Shown: positions 47,024 to 56,189, counted from the stretch's first letter. The stretch: DNA of 64,000 bases from Lepidonotus clava (GCA_936440205.1 OW387139.1:1973596-2037595); one strand, 5' to 3'. Notes: a model not told the origin generated them from the letters alone. Translations and numbers: made by a program.

Positions 47024-50000
47024 CATAATTCAAATAATATCTTCATATCGGGCTTTATGTATTTGTGTACATTATATGTGTATCTAAAGATATCGTGTTT
47101 TAGACTTTTTGTAATACCGGCTAATCAACTATCAAATGATAGCGTAGTCAATTGAGAACTATTCTATCTTCGACAGACTGTTGGCAAAGTTTAATAACGG
47201 GTTAGTGAATATATTAATAAGGTATGTTTACCTATAAACTTGTAGACAAATATTGAGCTCCCAGAATTTCCACACTGGAGGCTCGTAACTTCAGCTGTAC
47301 AGCCCGTGCAAAGGGACATATTCGTAGGTGGGTTGCCACTAAAGTTTCCACAGACACATTTATCGGACTGAAATAGTAAGGGTAGTAGAGTGAGTCTGAG
47401 ACACGTAATTCTTAGCACTCTAAATAGATATGAAGTCTTTTTTTTTCAACTGACCATTAGCTAAAACTGAAAATAAGGGCAACAAAAAATATATTGATGT
47501 GTTCGGGTTTCATATCTCAAAACAATTAGGGCCGGTAGGTCGGGACTGATTTTTTTTTCTTGTTTTTTTAAATATTTTTTTAAAACTGTAAATGTAATGA
47601 TAGGCTGGGTGTTCATTTTAGGTACATTTTCCCTACATTTTCCATCAAAAACTCGGGGCTAAAAAATAGGGTCGGTTCGGAAACCGGAACACAACTATTC
47701 TTTATTTTTGGCCTAATGTGGATCGTTTTATGCATGTAATTTTCCAACCATTCGTTTATCTAATCAAGGCAGTACTGATGAAAATAAGCTTGTTAATGAT
47801 TATCATGATCAGAAAATTTGTTGGCGTTCATCAACAGAGACAGCACATAACTGATAAGAAGAAATCCGAAGTGATGCTTTACAAATGGCAAGCGTATGTG
47901 CTCGCGCTCATAGATGAAAACTTTAAGCTATCATATAAATTTAGCTGTGCTGAACTGTAAACTAAATCATGTAAACTGAGCTACAATGAACTGCAAACTA
48001 AGAAAAACTCATTTCTGGTGAAAATTATGAACATAATGCAAATATCTATATCTTATTGAATCGTAAGCCCAGTACGAGACATACAATACTCACCGCAAGC
48101 CCAACATGGGTATACTCTCTTTCGTAACATGATATGATGCATTCTTTGTTGAGTGCCGGGGGGTCCACCGGGACCGACCAACCATCTGGTATATTGTCAT
48201 AACACTCCATTTCTTCCATACCTGAAAGAAACAACAGTTACTCAAAATCCTCTGCGTCCAGATGAATATGATAAGGAGACAGGTTTGGAAAGGCGACATG
48301 CCTATTTCTTATATGCTTAGATTATGTAGTTATTATGCTCAATTGTACAACGCTATGCACTCTCTAAGAACATTCTACTAAAGGCATTTATTCAGTTTTG
48401 GTAATTCAATATCTAATTCCTATTCTAGTTAATCTGGGAGAACAATTCTCACTGGCATATATTTTTTTATCAACAATTGGTGATCCGGAAACACAACCGA
48501 CCGACCCAATTTCATTTTCAACGCACTGATTAAAGAGAAAATATTGTTGAAAACCACTAAAACAACCAGAATTGAACAAATGAATATCAAATGGCCTATC
48601 CAATATATAATGAGTCTTACAAATGCAAAAATAAAATCGTCACGGGGGACACATCTAGGAAGCTCTACTGATAGTACATTCTGAGACAATCTCTACAGCT
48701 ATTCCCTATTCTTTGAGTCATGAAACCTGAATGTAACAATGATTTCTTTTTTTTGCCTTTTTTTCAAAGACAATATTGGAGAAAAGTGCAAGTTGCCAAA
48801 ATACCATAGCTACTTGCACAGTTTTGGGGGCTCTGCACCCGATGGATGCATCGTAATAACCCTTATAATTACGGACACTGTATTATCTCTAAATGTCATG
48901 GAAACGATAAAATCATGTTGAAATAAGGCCGAGAGAAAAAATAGTTGCATTCCGGTAACCCGACCTACCCTAAAAAAAATTGGGGGCAGAAGTTACCGTA
49001 ACACAACCTTAATTTCCTTGGCCTAACACTTTGTGGTCTACCTCAGTGGTATTATTTTGATAAATTTGGAGGAAAAAAACTATCCTATATAACCCCCTAA
49101 GACTCAGGCCCGTACCCAGGGGGGGAGGTGGGGGTGGTGGGCCACCCCCCCACAGAGCACCAGTCATAATTAGTTCCACCCAGGTAGAAATGTTTCCTTC
49201 TTCAAATTTCTTTAGAGTCAAAATTTAGAGGGAACGTTCCACTGAAACGCTTTACCTGATATTCTTTTTTTGTTCAATAACCTTTGAAATGCCACCTTAT
49301 AAGATACTATCTGGTTAAATCAAATGTCAAGAGCCCCTATCTGCCCATTGCCAGCCATAGGCAGTGTCCCAAATCTGGTCATAGCCATCCAGAAAAATAG
49401 AAGTTTGCACTGTTGTCTTCTTTTTTTTAGGTGATAATCAACCCTAAAGGATATCCCAAGAGAAATAGTCTCAAAATGTGGATAGAAGTCATAGTTTTTT
49501 TTTCATGAAAAATTGAATAAGTATGAAGTTTGATAGATATACTTCCCCTGCCAGCGGGTTGCCCTCCCATTTTCATATCCAAATCTAAATATTGCTAGAT
49601 GCACAGTGTTATGACTTTATGTATCCACGGGAATTATACATGGAACTTATGAAGTATTTGCTCAATAGGCCTATTACTTCCCTAAAAACATAATAGAGTT
49701 CCACTTTTTGGAACTCACCACCCCCCCGCCACCAACCCTGGGCACGGCCCTGGCCCTTCTCCTCCTCCTCCTCCTCCCAGTAGTCGGTGTGAGTTAAACC
49801 ATCACTAAGGTACTTCAGTTTCAGGATGTAACGCCAGAACAATTTGACGTTGGTTGCTTATGTTATTGTCATTTAATGTTATTTAACACAAAAAGATGAT
49901 TAAATTGTATCTAACTATTTTTTTAATGATTTTTATTTGGGTAATATAAGGCTCGGCATAGCCGATCTTCCGCCCGTTCGCACTCCTGACTGAATTACAG

Positions 50001-51984
50001 ATATATGAGCACGGGGGGACGGTTTACAGATTACATCATTGGTGATACCCAATTAAATGAAATGAGATGAAATGAAATGAGGTGAAAGTTTTGTACAAAG
50101 TCATGTGTTACATTCATTCAACATAAATAGGCCTCACTTTTTAAAAGGGTTTACAATTATTTCTTTAACATTTTGCTTAAAAACTGATCTGTCCAAAACC
50201 TGTGCAATATGTACTGGAAGTTTATTCCAAACAAGCATTGCCCTATATTGGGAGTTCTTTGGAAATTTACAGTGGTTTACTTCAGGAGCATTACAATCGG
50301 TGGGCCAAGTCTACGTCGTGTAAAAGCTATCTTCTTGAACAGTTGCTGTTTTGATAATACATCAAAAACATTAATATTACAATGAAATTATGATATATGG
50401 GCATTTGTGGATGAGACCAATAACATTTTCCTGGTATGACCCACCTGTGTCAGTGTGTGTCACACACCGTATTCCCCGACCTGACAGCTGACTCGTCCCC
50501 CCCCCCCCCCCCGACCTCCACTACTAATGGCTCTCATAATAAACACACTTCTATCTCCCAAGCGTCGTCCTGACCTGGGAGATTTTATCATATCTGCTTG
50601 TAGTAATGTTATATATTATACTGCCAGTGTTCGAAATTAAGGGTGCACCCTGCACCCGGTGTGCACAATTTGGCAGCAGGGTGCATAGATTTTACAACAT
50701 GTGCACCCGGTGTATGCACAGTTTTTCTTAACTTTAAATACCTCTACATCAGGGTGAACCCATGAATAAATTGCCGGGTGCATGATTTTTACCATCTTTG
50801 CACCCGTCGTGTGCACCAAATAAATCCTTAATTTCGAACACTGACTGCCCATGGCGCTGTAATAGACATACGTGATATCTGAGCGGCATCTGTCACTGCA
50901 GTCGTACCTCACTATATACTATAGTGGTGTAGATGGAGGGGTCCATGAAATGTCGCATGTCGAATTTAAGAAATGATTATGTCGCAGGTCTCTATGTTTT
51001 AATATTCGTGTCAATTTTAAGAACCCTCTATGCCACATGCCGAATTTAATGAATACTCTGTGTCATGCCGTTTATTTTGTTCTTCATGTGACTAAGCGAC
51101 ATGTCGCATGTCGATTCTAAGATATGGCCATGTCGCCCTGTCGATTTTAAGGGTCCACACCCTCCTCCCTCCTATCCTGTATGGAGCAGCGTGGAATAAT
51201 AGAGGCAGATATACATATATTATATCTATAGCATTAGATTGCTTTATATATGATAAGAGTAATACATACACATAACTAGAAGGTAAAACTATGAACTATA
51301 AACTTTAATATTTATTTGAAAATTACACGAATATGAATTAAGATTTATAAACCTTAATATTTAGCAAACAAATTTGTGTACGGCTCCTGCAATACCCTCC
51401 CCCCCCCCCCCCCTCCAATCCCTAGGGCGTAGCTAGCCCTAATAAAAGGGGATTCCATGGAATACTGAGGGGCGTGTAGGAAAATACATGTAAAGCATTT
51501 GTTATTGCCCTAGTTTACATATATACCGCCGAGGGCTTTAGCCTGATACATAGGTTTGTACAAACTGGGGCAATAAAAATTGCTGAGTGTGCCCACAGTC
51601 TGTACTTGATTTATTCTATATCAATTACTCAGAATATGTTGAAAAACTTATTTTAATGACAACAAACAAAGTTGGCATTAGCATTCACAGACAGGCATTA
51701 TTGCACTCTGAAAAGTGGGTTCAGTCCTAGATTTTTCACAATTAGTTGTTCATATTTTACTTATGTTTTGGATAGTCAAAGGGGGTTCTAGACACCCATG
51801 AACCCCCCTGGTTACGTCACTGTAATTATCGAGGACTGGAGTCGGCTTGGGCGATCCCCTTGACTGTCCTTGTTCTGGTACGGGTCTAGTCCTTACCTTT
51901 AGAATAGTCCTGGCCGTGCACAAGTGCTGTGAGGACGGCCCCCACGATCACCAGGAGGTGTTGGGCCCGGCCCGGGGCCGCCAT
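22343..51984 (-). CDS. Receptor-type tyrosine phosphatase with WSC and EGF-like ectodomain
   Basis: Type I membrane phosphatase, 25 exons plus one probable 36-nt exon, 2940 bp, about 979 residues, all junctions in phase. Order: signal peptide (residues 1-24, ending LVHG), WSC domain, three EGF-like/Cys-rich modules with several NxT sites, TM ([16 protein letters not shown] with flanking hydrophobics, then RRR), juxtamembrane linker, PTP D1, PTP D2. D1 is predicted active: [38 protein letters not shown]2 is degenerate: FPP in place of WPD and MCKYGVDRCG in place of the HC signature. D1/D2 resemble vertebrate type IIB RPTPs (PTPRK/M/T/U), but the MAM-Ig-FN3 ectodomain is absent. The start is supported by context (gacatcATGG) and the signal peptide. 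Confidence 0.9.
22952..23087 (-). CDS. RPTP exon: D2 degenerate P-loop
   Basis: 136 bp. Encodes (K)[15 protein letters not shown], so C-x5-R is kept in form but the Ser and Gly pattern is lost; then [11 protein letters not shown]. Confidence 0.9.
23582..23736 (-). CDS. RPTP exon: D2 pseudo-WPD and P-loop start
   Basis: 155 bp. Encodes [20 protein letters not shown], where FPP replaces WPD, and ETVVVMCK, where Met replaces the His of HC. Confidence 0.9.
23737..23935 (-). repeat. Partial copies of the D2 exon 5' end
   Basis: The block acacagcggggtttggtc...gggcgggaa...cagccaccgagaa and the next 100 bp recur at about 23780-23856 and, more diverged, 23895-23945. The copies include the acceptor region of exon 23582-23736 but little of its second half. 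Confidence 0.75.
24356..24484 (-). CDS. RPTP exon: D2 CWPE
   Basis: 129 bp, 43 codons. Encodes [20 protein letters not shown], the D2 YWPE...GP region, and [11 protein letters not shown]. Confidence 0.88.
24714..24826. repeat. Long imperfect hairpin
   Basis: Arms aagaagcacctta and cgcggtgcttctta, with inner pairing of cctatgggtcatacagctaccc-type blocks. It sits in an RPTP intron. A loosely similar structure is at 41575-41690. Confidence 0.5.
25354..25529. mobile_element. Short TIR element, ggggccgtccataaatg family, copy 2
   Basis: 176 bp, the same length as copy 1 at 4443, flanked by GTA on both sides. Ends ggggccgtccataaatg and catttatggatggcccc. Confidence 0.85.
25706..26067. mobile_element. 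TIR element, ccacggatagc family, best copy
   Basis: Ends aattctcccttccacggatagc and gctatccgtggttgggagaatt are inverted. The inner sub-terminal inverted pair gcacctgcaggctaa/aacctgcaggtg and two gtcgaca sites are conserved in the other copies. About 362 bp, non-coding. Confidence 0.8.
26671..27640. repeat. Two ttaaggc-family TIR elements
   Basis: The first, about 26671-26864, has arms ccctattacacttcacgac and gtcgtgtagtgtaatatac. The second, 27127-27640, has arms ttaaggctgtatcacac and aatacagcctta. A four-fold caaaggt repeat lies between them at about 26925-26950. Confidence 0.65.
27924..27965. repeat. C-rich low-complexity tract
   Basis: Three runs of 10-13 C split by single G. The G-rich minus strand is the sense strand of the RPTP intron and could fold into a G-quadruplex. 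Confidence 0.9.
28000..29422. other. RPTP intron, no recognised content
   Basis: Apart from a short GT/G-run near 28510-28535, no gene or repeat was recognised. Confidence 0.5.
29423..29449 (-). CDS. RPTP 27-nt microexon in D2
   Basis: Acceptor gtgtgtag, donor gtaaga, 27 bp, phase 0. Adds VEEAGDDKE just before PPCWPE. Fits an acidic loop of D2; if skipped the frame is kept. Confidence 0.6.
29675..31505. repeat. 31-bp minisatellite, about 59 copies
   Basis: Unit like ggctctaggtctcacccgaa tcccacctcct, with c/t and g/a variants. Interrupted once at about 29762-29875 by unrelated sequence. Lies in the intron between the D2 FWRM exon and the 27-nt microexon. Units are contiguous with no spacers, so not CRISPR. 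Confidence 0.95.
31540..31674 (-). CDS. RPTP exon: D2 FWRM
   Basis: 135 bp, 45 codons. Encodes [20 protein letters not shown] and [18 protein letters not shown]. The donor is followed by the large 31-bp minisatellite. Confidence 0.9.
31948..32021 (-). CDS. RPTP exon: D2
   Basis: 74 bp. Encodes [14 protein letters not shown] and DYINAVFVQ, the D2 counterpart of YINANF. Confidence 0.88.
32709..32970. repeat. 15-bp minisatellite, about 17 copies
   Basis: Unit gctgtttcagataag, very uniform. It ends about 15 bp before (plus-strand left of) the RPTP exon donor at 32984. Confidence 0.95.
32984..33083 (-). CDS. RPTP exon: D1-D2 linker
   Basis: 100 bp. Encodes [20 protein letters not shown] and [10 protein letters not shown], the start of D2. 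A 15-bp minisatellite ends about 15 bp beyond its donor. Confidence 0.87.
33456..33858 (-). repeat. 58-bp repeat carrying seven 5' splice sites
   Basis: Seven copies of an exon-end-plus-donor unit, cttac or cttgc at 33456, 33513, 33572, 33628, 33687, 33745 and 33804 (the real donor). On the minus strand five read cagg|gtaag and two read caag|gcaagt, a GC-type donor. Confidence 0.88.
33809..33958 (-). CDS. RPTP exon: end of D1
   Basis: 150 bp, 50 codons. Encodes [20 protein letters not shown], matching the type IIB end of D1, then [10 protein letters not shown]. The donor end is the parent of a seven-copy array. Confidence 0.88.
34545..34870 (-). mobile_element. LTR-like fossil in an RPTP intron
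   Basis: Its first 160 bp closely match 8117-8307 and its later part resembles 12600-12800. Solo, limits approximate, broken; family unassigned. Confidence 0.45.
34880..36136. other. RPTP intron, no recognised content
   Basis: AT-rich; short plus-strand frames here have no family resemblance. Nothing supported. Confidence 0.55.
36137..36272 (-). CDS. RPTP exon: D1 catalytic P-loop
   Basis: 136 bp. Encodes [15 protein letters not shown], which with the previous exon completes [10 protein letters not shown]; also RVNMVQTW. Confidence 0.92.
36423..37216 (-). repeat. 63-bp repeat with embedded copies of the D1 exon 3' end
   Basis: Unit tatatcaaacatctacacccc + tctttacaagctatgagaac with period 63 (36530-37160). 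Copies of the exon end ([16 protein letters not shown] plus donor) are embedded at about 36831-36887 and 36937-36992, with a more diverged copy at 36423-36478. The real one is at 37166-37216. Confidence 0.85.
37166..37323 (-). CDS. RPTP exon: D1 WPD loop and first part of PTP signature
   Basis: 158 bp. Encodes [14 protein letters not shown] with the general-acid Asp, and GPTVVHC, ending inside the Ser codon that follows the catalytic Cys. Its 3' end plus donor is copied about three more times between 36420 and 37000. Confidence 0.92.
37581..37703 (-). CDS. RPTP exon: D1 QYWP
   Basis: 123 bp, 41 codons. Encodes [11 protein letters not shown] and [10 protein letters not shown]. Confidence 0.88.
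37975..38072 (-). CDS. RPTP exon: D1 FWRM
   Basis: 98 bp. Encodes [17 protein letters not shown] and [12 protein letters not shown], the standard DFWRM-to-NxxE stretch. Confidence 0.9.
38162..38818. other. RPTP intron, no recognised content
   Basis: No gene or clear repeat seen. Confidence 0.5.
38825..38861 (-). CDS. RPTP exon: D1 FIATQG
   Basis: 37 bp. Encodes [12 protein letters not shown], continuing to GP in the next exon. Confidence 0.88.
39303..39376 (-). CDS. RPTP exon: D1 YDHSRV / YINANF
   Basis: 74 bp. Encodes [14 protein letters not shown] then EYINANFVD, two of the most conserved PTP motifs. Confidence 0.9.
39547..39637 (-). CDS. RPTP exon: D1 pTyr loop
   Basis: 91 bp. Encodes [20 protein letters not shown]. 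The pTyr-recognition loop reads KNRF where most RPTPs have KNRY. Confidence 0.86.
40028..40245 (-). CDS. RPTP exon: linker and start of PTP D1
   Basis: 218 bp. Pro-rich linker with a possible phosphotyrosine motif ([14 protein letters not shown]), then [16 protein letters not shown], the first helix of D1. Two partial copies of its acceptor end lie in the intron upstream at 40300-40385 and 40585-40675. Confidence 0.86.
40246..40680 (-). repeat. Partial copies of the D1-linker exon 5' end
   Basis: Blocks gacaaactgttcttaggctt-gggatcctcagggatggctggg (40325-40380) and caacaaactcttcttagtgg-gctgggggtccacagggacg (40613-40660) copy exon 40028-40245 and its acceptor. The last ends in a 20-plus G run. 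Confidence 0.8.
41378..41442 (-). CDS. RPTP exon: juxtamembrane
   Basis: 65 bp, encoding [20 protein letters not shown], a basic juxtamembrane helix. Confidence 0.82.
41575..41690. repeat. Imperfect palindrome
   Basis: cgacccataggggatcgtc ... cgacccctaagggtcttc with inner gggcgaagccc. Similar in style to 24714-24826. Intronic. Confidence 0.4.
41917..42070 (-). CDS. RPTP exon: stalk and transmembrane segment
   Basis: 154 bp. A short polar stalk ([12 protein letters not shown]) is followed by [28 protein letters not shown]: one TM helix with a positive cytosolic stop-transfer. Confidence 0.88.
42680..42814 (-). CDS. RPTP exon: Cys-rich EGF-like module 3
   Basis: 135 bp, phase 1-1, encoding [36 protein letters not shown]. 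Last module before the membrane. Confidence 0.84.
43213..43353 (-). CDS. RPTP exon: Cys-rich EGF-like module 2
   Basis: 141 bp, phase 1-1, encoding [34 protein letters not shown]. Three NVT sequons are visible. Confidence 0.82.
43354..44636. other. RPTP intron, no recognised gene
   Basis: AT-rich with a short (TA)n at 44460-44482; no coding signal. Confidence 0.5.
44642..44781. mobile_element. Short TIR element, gggactgtctataaatgacg type
   Basis: 140 bp, arms gggactgtctataaat and atttatagacgggcccc, TTA on both sides. Related to the ggggccgtcc family. Confidence 0.75.
45056..45091 (-). CDS. RPTP possible 36-nt exon
   Basis: Acceptor ttttcag, donor gtatga, 36 bp, phase 1-1. It would insert a Thr/Ser-rich [12 protein letters not shown] linker between two Cys-rich modules. 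Judged only on splice signals and phase; it could be skipped or absent. Confidence 0.4.
45235..45440. repeat. Dispersed repeat with tcttaaattcgaca motifs
   Basis: Repeated ttcttaaattcgaca and gcgacatggct. In the opposite orientation, the same family occurs at 50928-51166 and 53557-53807. Confidence 0.6.
45489..45629 (-). CDS. RPTP exon 4: EGF-like module
   Basis: 141 bp, encoding a six-Cys EGF-like unit: [35 protein letters not shown]. Symmetric phase 1-1, typical of shuffled EGF exons; MEGF/SREC-like spacing. Confidence 0.85.
45640..47230. other. RPTP intron; (TA)n at 46978-47021
   Basis: No coding signal. Contains an uninterrupted TA microsatellite and AT-rich DNA. Confidence 0.6.
47232..47367 (-). 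CDS. RPTP exon 3: WSC domain, second half
   Basis: 136 bp, encoding [34 protein letters not shown]. The KC-C-G start and the CG-x(3)-S-I-x-V-Y end complete a WSC domain. Confidence 0.82.
47521..47718. mobile_element. Possible TIR element ttagggcc...ggcctaa
   Basis: ttagggccggtaggtcggg at the left and ttatttttggcctaa at the right. A shorter, inverted relative is at about 48925-49027 (acccgacctaccctaaa). Tentative. Confidence 0.4.
48094..48221 (-). CDS. RPTP exon 2: WSC domain, first half
   Basis: 128 bp, encoding [32 protein letters not shown]. The pattern C-Y, C-x(3)-C, then Y-x-H-x-G-L is that of WSC (carbohydrate-binding) domains. Confidence 0.82.
49105..49752. mobile_element. hAT-like non-autonomous element
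   Basis: Ends caggcccgtacccaggg and ccctgggcacggccctg are inverted, the CAGGGCCGT-CCAGGG type common in hAT elements. No clear 8-bp duplication seen. Confidence 0.6.
50625..50843. mobile_element. Palindromic TIR element cagtgttcgaaattaagg
   Basis: 219 bp, arms cagtgttcgaaattaagg and ccttaatttcgaacactg perfectly inverted. The inside repeats gtgcacccggtg. A hAT-like end is possible. Confidence 0.82.
50928..51166. repeat. Dispersed repeat with tgtcgcatgtcgaatttaag motifs
   Basis: Bounded by ggtgtaga and tccacacc. Internal reiteration of atgtcgcatgtcgaattta. Same family as 53557-53807. Confidence 0.65.
51897..51984 (-). CDS. RPTP exon 1: start codon and signal peptide
   Basis: ATG at 51984-51982. 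Encodes [20 protein letters not shown] then LVHGQDYSK, a textbook signal peptide with likely cleavage before QDYS. Donor gtaagg. Confidence 0.85.
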
Positions 51985-52330
51985 GATGTCCTCCTGTCTC
52001 CTCCTGTGTCTACCTCCTCAGGGGGTCAGTGAGGGGTCACGACCTCATCAGGTACTCCACGGTCGGCAAGGTAACCTCCTCCTGTACGGGTAGGGTTTTA
52101 ACTCACTCCTGTAGGTGGTATAATGTGACTCCTTAAGGTGGTTTATAACGTACTCCTGTAGCCTGTCTCTACTCCCTCCGTCGGCCCGTGCTCCTCGACT
52201 TCCGTGTGTGAGGAGGGGGGGGGGGGGGGGGGCGTGACGTCACCACCCACCCCGGGGTCGGCCAACCGTGACCGGGGGACGCCGCCCCGCTGAGTGTACG
52301 GGAAGGGCCGCCGGGGTACCTGTACAGTAA
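51985..52330 (-). promoter_or_regulatory. Probable RPTP 5' UTR / promoter, GC-rich
   Basis: CpG-containing, GC-rich sequence immediately upstream of the start codon, with repeated cctcctgt motifs and a run of about 20 G at 52214-52232. No TATA box recognised; start of transcription unknown. Confidence 0.4.
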
Positions 52331-52377
52331 GACGGGGGATAGGGGTAGGACTGGAGGAAGGGGGAGGGTGAGTCAGT

Positions 52378-52379
52378 CT

Positions 52380-52462
<83 letters not shown>

Positions 52463-52640
52463 CGTGTGTGTGTGTGTGTGTGTGGTGTGTGATTACTGAA
52501 TGTGTGTGTGTAAGTTAGGATAAGTTAGTTTATCTGTAAGGTACTTATGCAGTGTGTGTGTGTGTGTGTGGTGTGTGTGTGTCAGGTGTGCGTGATTAAT
52601 GAAATGTGTGCGTGCTGTGTGTGTGTGTGTGTTACTCTAA
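52378..52640. repeat. Long (TG)n tracts upstream of the RPTP
   Basis: About 50 TG units at 52378-52483, with further short tracts to 52640 and at 52685-52710. Confidence 0.95.
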
Positions 52641-52649
52641 TCTGATTCT

Positions 52650-55600
52650 ATGTGTGTAAGTGTCTATGCGTGTGTTATTGTGTTATTGTGTGTCATTCTG
52701 TGTGTGAGTGTGTTGTGTGCCCAACGGGGTCAGTGGCCCCCAGCCACATTTATATAGGTGTGTACACAGCCCGGCCAACCAGGTGGGGGTGTAGGCCTAA
52801 GGTGTGTTTGGTGGTGGTGGTGTGTGTGTGGGGGGGGGGGGGGGGTTGTAAACAGGTCAGGGCAGTGGTTGGAGTGGGGCAGGGCAGGTGTGTCGGGGTG
52901 AGGTCGGTGTACGGGGGTCCGGGAAGGGGAGGACTAGCCGCAGTAGGATCCCCCCAGAGTCGTGAGTGGGACTGAACAGGTAAGGGGATCGGAGGGGAGT
53001 GCTATTTAAAGGGGGCGAGGGGAGTTTGCTATTTAAGGGGGGTGAGGTGGGGGTGCTATTTCAGGGGGTTAGTATGGAGGGGTGCTATTTATGTCAGGGC
53101 GTTAAGGTATGTGTCCTGGTTCACGGAGGGGTGTGTGTGTAAGGTGGTAAGAGGTGGTGTAGACTAGACTCTCTCCCTGTGTGTTGTGTGTCGTACTCCC
53201 CGACTGTTAGCTCTCACTGACTGGGCTAGAGCCGCAGGCCACCCACTGCCACCGACTAAGCTCTAATTAGAAATTCTAAAATTCAAAAAGAAACTAAAAT
53301 AAAATGATAAAAATAGAAAAAGAAATTAAGGCAGCCTGCTGCTCGGCCGTGTGACTCAGGGCCGAGGTGACGTCACGCACTCAGCTAGCAAAGTCACAGC
53401 GAAAAATGAAAAGAAATAAAAGTAATGATTTTAATAAAGGCTGGTAGTGGGCGGCACTAATGAGGCCGTCGACCTTTGTGTGCGCGGACCGGGCGGAGGG
53501 GCCGGCAAGGGATTTTTTTTCCTTTTTCTTTTTTTTAATATTGTTATTATTATAAGGGGTGTGGATCTGGGGGTTTTGATGTCGTTTGTCGAATTCAAGA
53601 AATGGCCATGCATGTCGCCTGTCACTACATTTTGAATTTCCATGTCTATTTTAAGAAATGTCCATGTCCCATGTCGAATTTACGAAATAGCCTGTAGACG
53701 TGGCGTCACTTTTAATATTTTTCTCTTTATGTCACTAAGGCCCATGATGTCGCATGTAGAATTTAGGAAATGTCCATGTCGCCTTGTTGATTCTAGAGGT
53801 CTACACCTATATTATTGTTTATCCACTTTCTTATTATACCAGCGGCCTACCTTAAAAAATCCATAGTACCTACTATAGGTTTGAGAACCCCTCATGATTT
53901 TTCTGCGATTGTTTTATATGTATTTCATAAAAAATATTAATGTACCACCTAAACAATAACAAGTATACAACCATAGAGATGCAATTCATGTAGCTCAAAT
54001 TGTAAATAAACAATGATTAGTGTCGATTTCTAAACGCCAGATTTATTTTGAAGGAAAAAACTTTTTTTTATGTAAAAATACCACCCCGTCACTTTTTCTA
54101 AATATCTTTTTAATCCTATTCGCAATTACTTTAAAATCTTCAATTTTCCTTTGCTGTTCATTCACCGCATGTCTGTCTTTCAATTAATTCATTATAATAA
54201 AGTACACGTAGAGTGGTGGTATTGACGGGTATGGAGCCCCACCCGCCTCAGCCTGTCCGGGTCCCACTGACCGACTTCTACCGCTGGGGCTCTAGACCGG
54301 GGGGGGGGGGGGGGGGGGGGGCAGAGGAAGCCTTTTCTTAAATTTATAAAAAAAAGTGTGCGTGTGTTGGGAGCGGGGGAGGGGCGCACCTCTTGTAATT
54401 CAATGTTTCGCAAGGGGTTGTTGGGGGAGGGGGGCGTCTCGTAAACCCAGCCCACTTTACACCGACAAAAGGGCTTATTAAAGAAATATTTTTGAAATTG
54501 CATGTGCTTTTTTCCACGAAAAGAATTGCATAAAAAAAATGCAATTCAGTTGACAAATTGCTCCTAAACTTTGTGAATTGCAGCTTTATAATTATGGCCT
54601 TTCCCCCATAGGAACCAATGTTAAAGCCTGTCAGCCCATCCTATTATGTCCAACCCTAGCCCCAAAATACAGAATTTTGATTGGTTGGCAAACCTGCAAA
54701 CCAGTCATTTGGTAAAATTTAAGAAATCATATTGTTTCATCAATACTTGGGGATAGAGAAATATTATATTATTTCCTTATTTCAATAACCCTAACTCTAG
54801 GAGACAAGGTTGGCTTTTATGGTCATTTTGTCCACCCTTTCTCGAACCCTGGGATATACCCAATATGGGATGGGCCTATTGGACATAGGTTTCGGAAGAA
54901 GGCCCCTTTTCAGGACTACACTAGAAAACATGATTGAAATGACCCATTATATGTTTAATTCTTAAATATATTTTTTGTACTCATTTTCTGAGAATTTGAT
55001 TATCTGCAAACATATATATAACTTTTGAGCATTTTTGCCTCACCGAGAATAAATATATGAGAACCTCGTTCTCCAAAACACAATTTTTTTATTTCTATTT
55101 CTTTTTTGTAAAAATGACACTGAGTCTCCAAGTTTGTTATTATTTTTCCGGTCCCTCATCGGTCTGAGTCAGGGAACACTCCCTGCGTTCTAACGGGTGC
55201 TGCCACCTGGTGGAGTGAACCTACATTGTAAACCTACATTAATTGTAAAGTGAAAGATCCATTCAGGATCATGACTACTTGGAAGCACTGCAATCAGGGT
55301 CTACCTCATTAATAGATTTATAAAAAAAAAAAAAGAGAAAAAAAATCAGGCCTAAGATGCCACTCCTTACTGATGTAAACCTAGGAATCACCTTTTCTAC
55401 TGTTTTTTTCCCCAAAAGCAATTGAGAGAAAGAATAATCTTTAAGAAAAGATTCTTGACATTATTAAAGTGACACAAAAGTAATTGAATTGAGAAATTCT
55501 CTGTTACCCCAACCCTTCCATTACCGTTAGGAAAATTGTACAGGTAAAAAAAAACTAGCTAGTTAATTGAGCTAAATTGAAAAAATGAAAAATATATCTA

Positions 55601-56180
55601 TTTCATCAATGTGGCATGTACTCACTGAACCATCGGGAGACCAACTATTCATCTGATTATGTTTGGTCTTTATATCAGATGTCGATTATGTCTTTATTGG
55701 GATGGAATCGTCTCCATCAAAAGCGTATAATATTTTGGTGATAATTAAAAATGATGATTTGTTCTCATTTTAAAGTGTACAAGTCTAGAATGTCATTGAA
55801 GGTGTACGAAGTTTTGCTGGGAAAATAAAGGTTTACACTTAGAAAATTGCAATTTTCTGAATTCTAAGAAACAAAACTTCCAGGGACTGGCCAAACAGAA
55901 TTCACCTTATTTCCCTGTATTTTTGCCAAATTTCCAAATTCCCTGTGTTTCCATGACAGGTAAAACTGCCTTAATTTTGGTCTGGACTCGCCCAGAACCA
56001 ATAGCTCAGAGATTTGGTCTGGAAACCAACTTGTGTGCCAGTTTCTTGCATGAATAATAACAACACATGATCTTTACCTTGTAACTTTATTTCAGATTAG
56101 CGTACTTTTCATGACAGACGCAAATTGAAAAAATAAAACAAAACAAATGAAACACAGTAGACACTGGAAAGCGATAAAAG
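52650..56180. other. Intergenic between RPTP and RasGEF
   Basis: No gene seen. Holds G-runs (52830-52845, 54300-54321), the dispersed repeat at 53557-53807 and AT-rich DNA. Confidence 0.5.
53557..53807. repeat. Dispersed repeat, tgtcgaatt family
   Basis: Bounded by ggtgtggatct and aggtctacacc; internal gtcgaattcaagaaatgg and relatives recur. Confidence 0.65.
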
Positions 56181-56189
56181 CTTAAGAGA

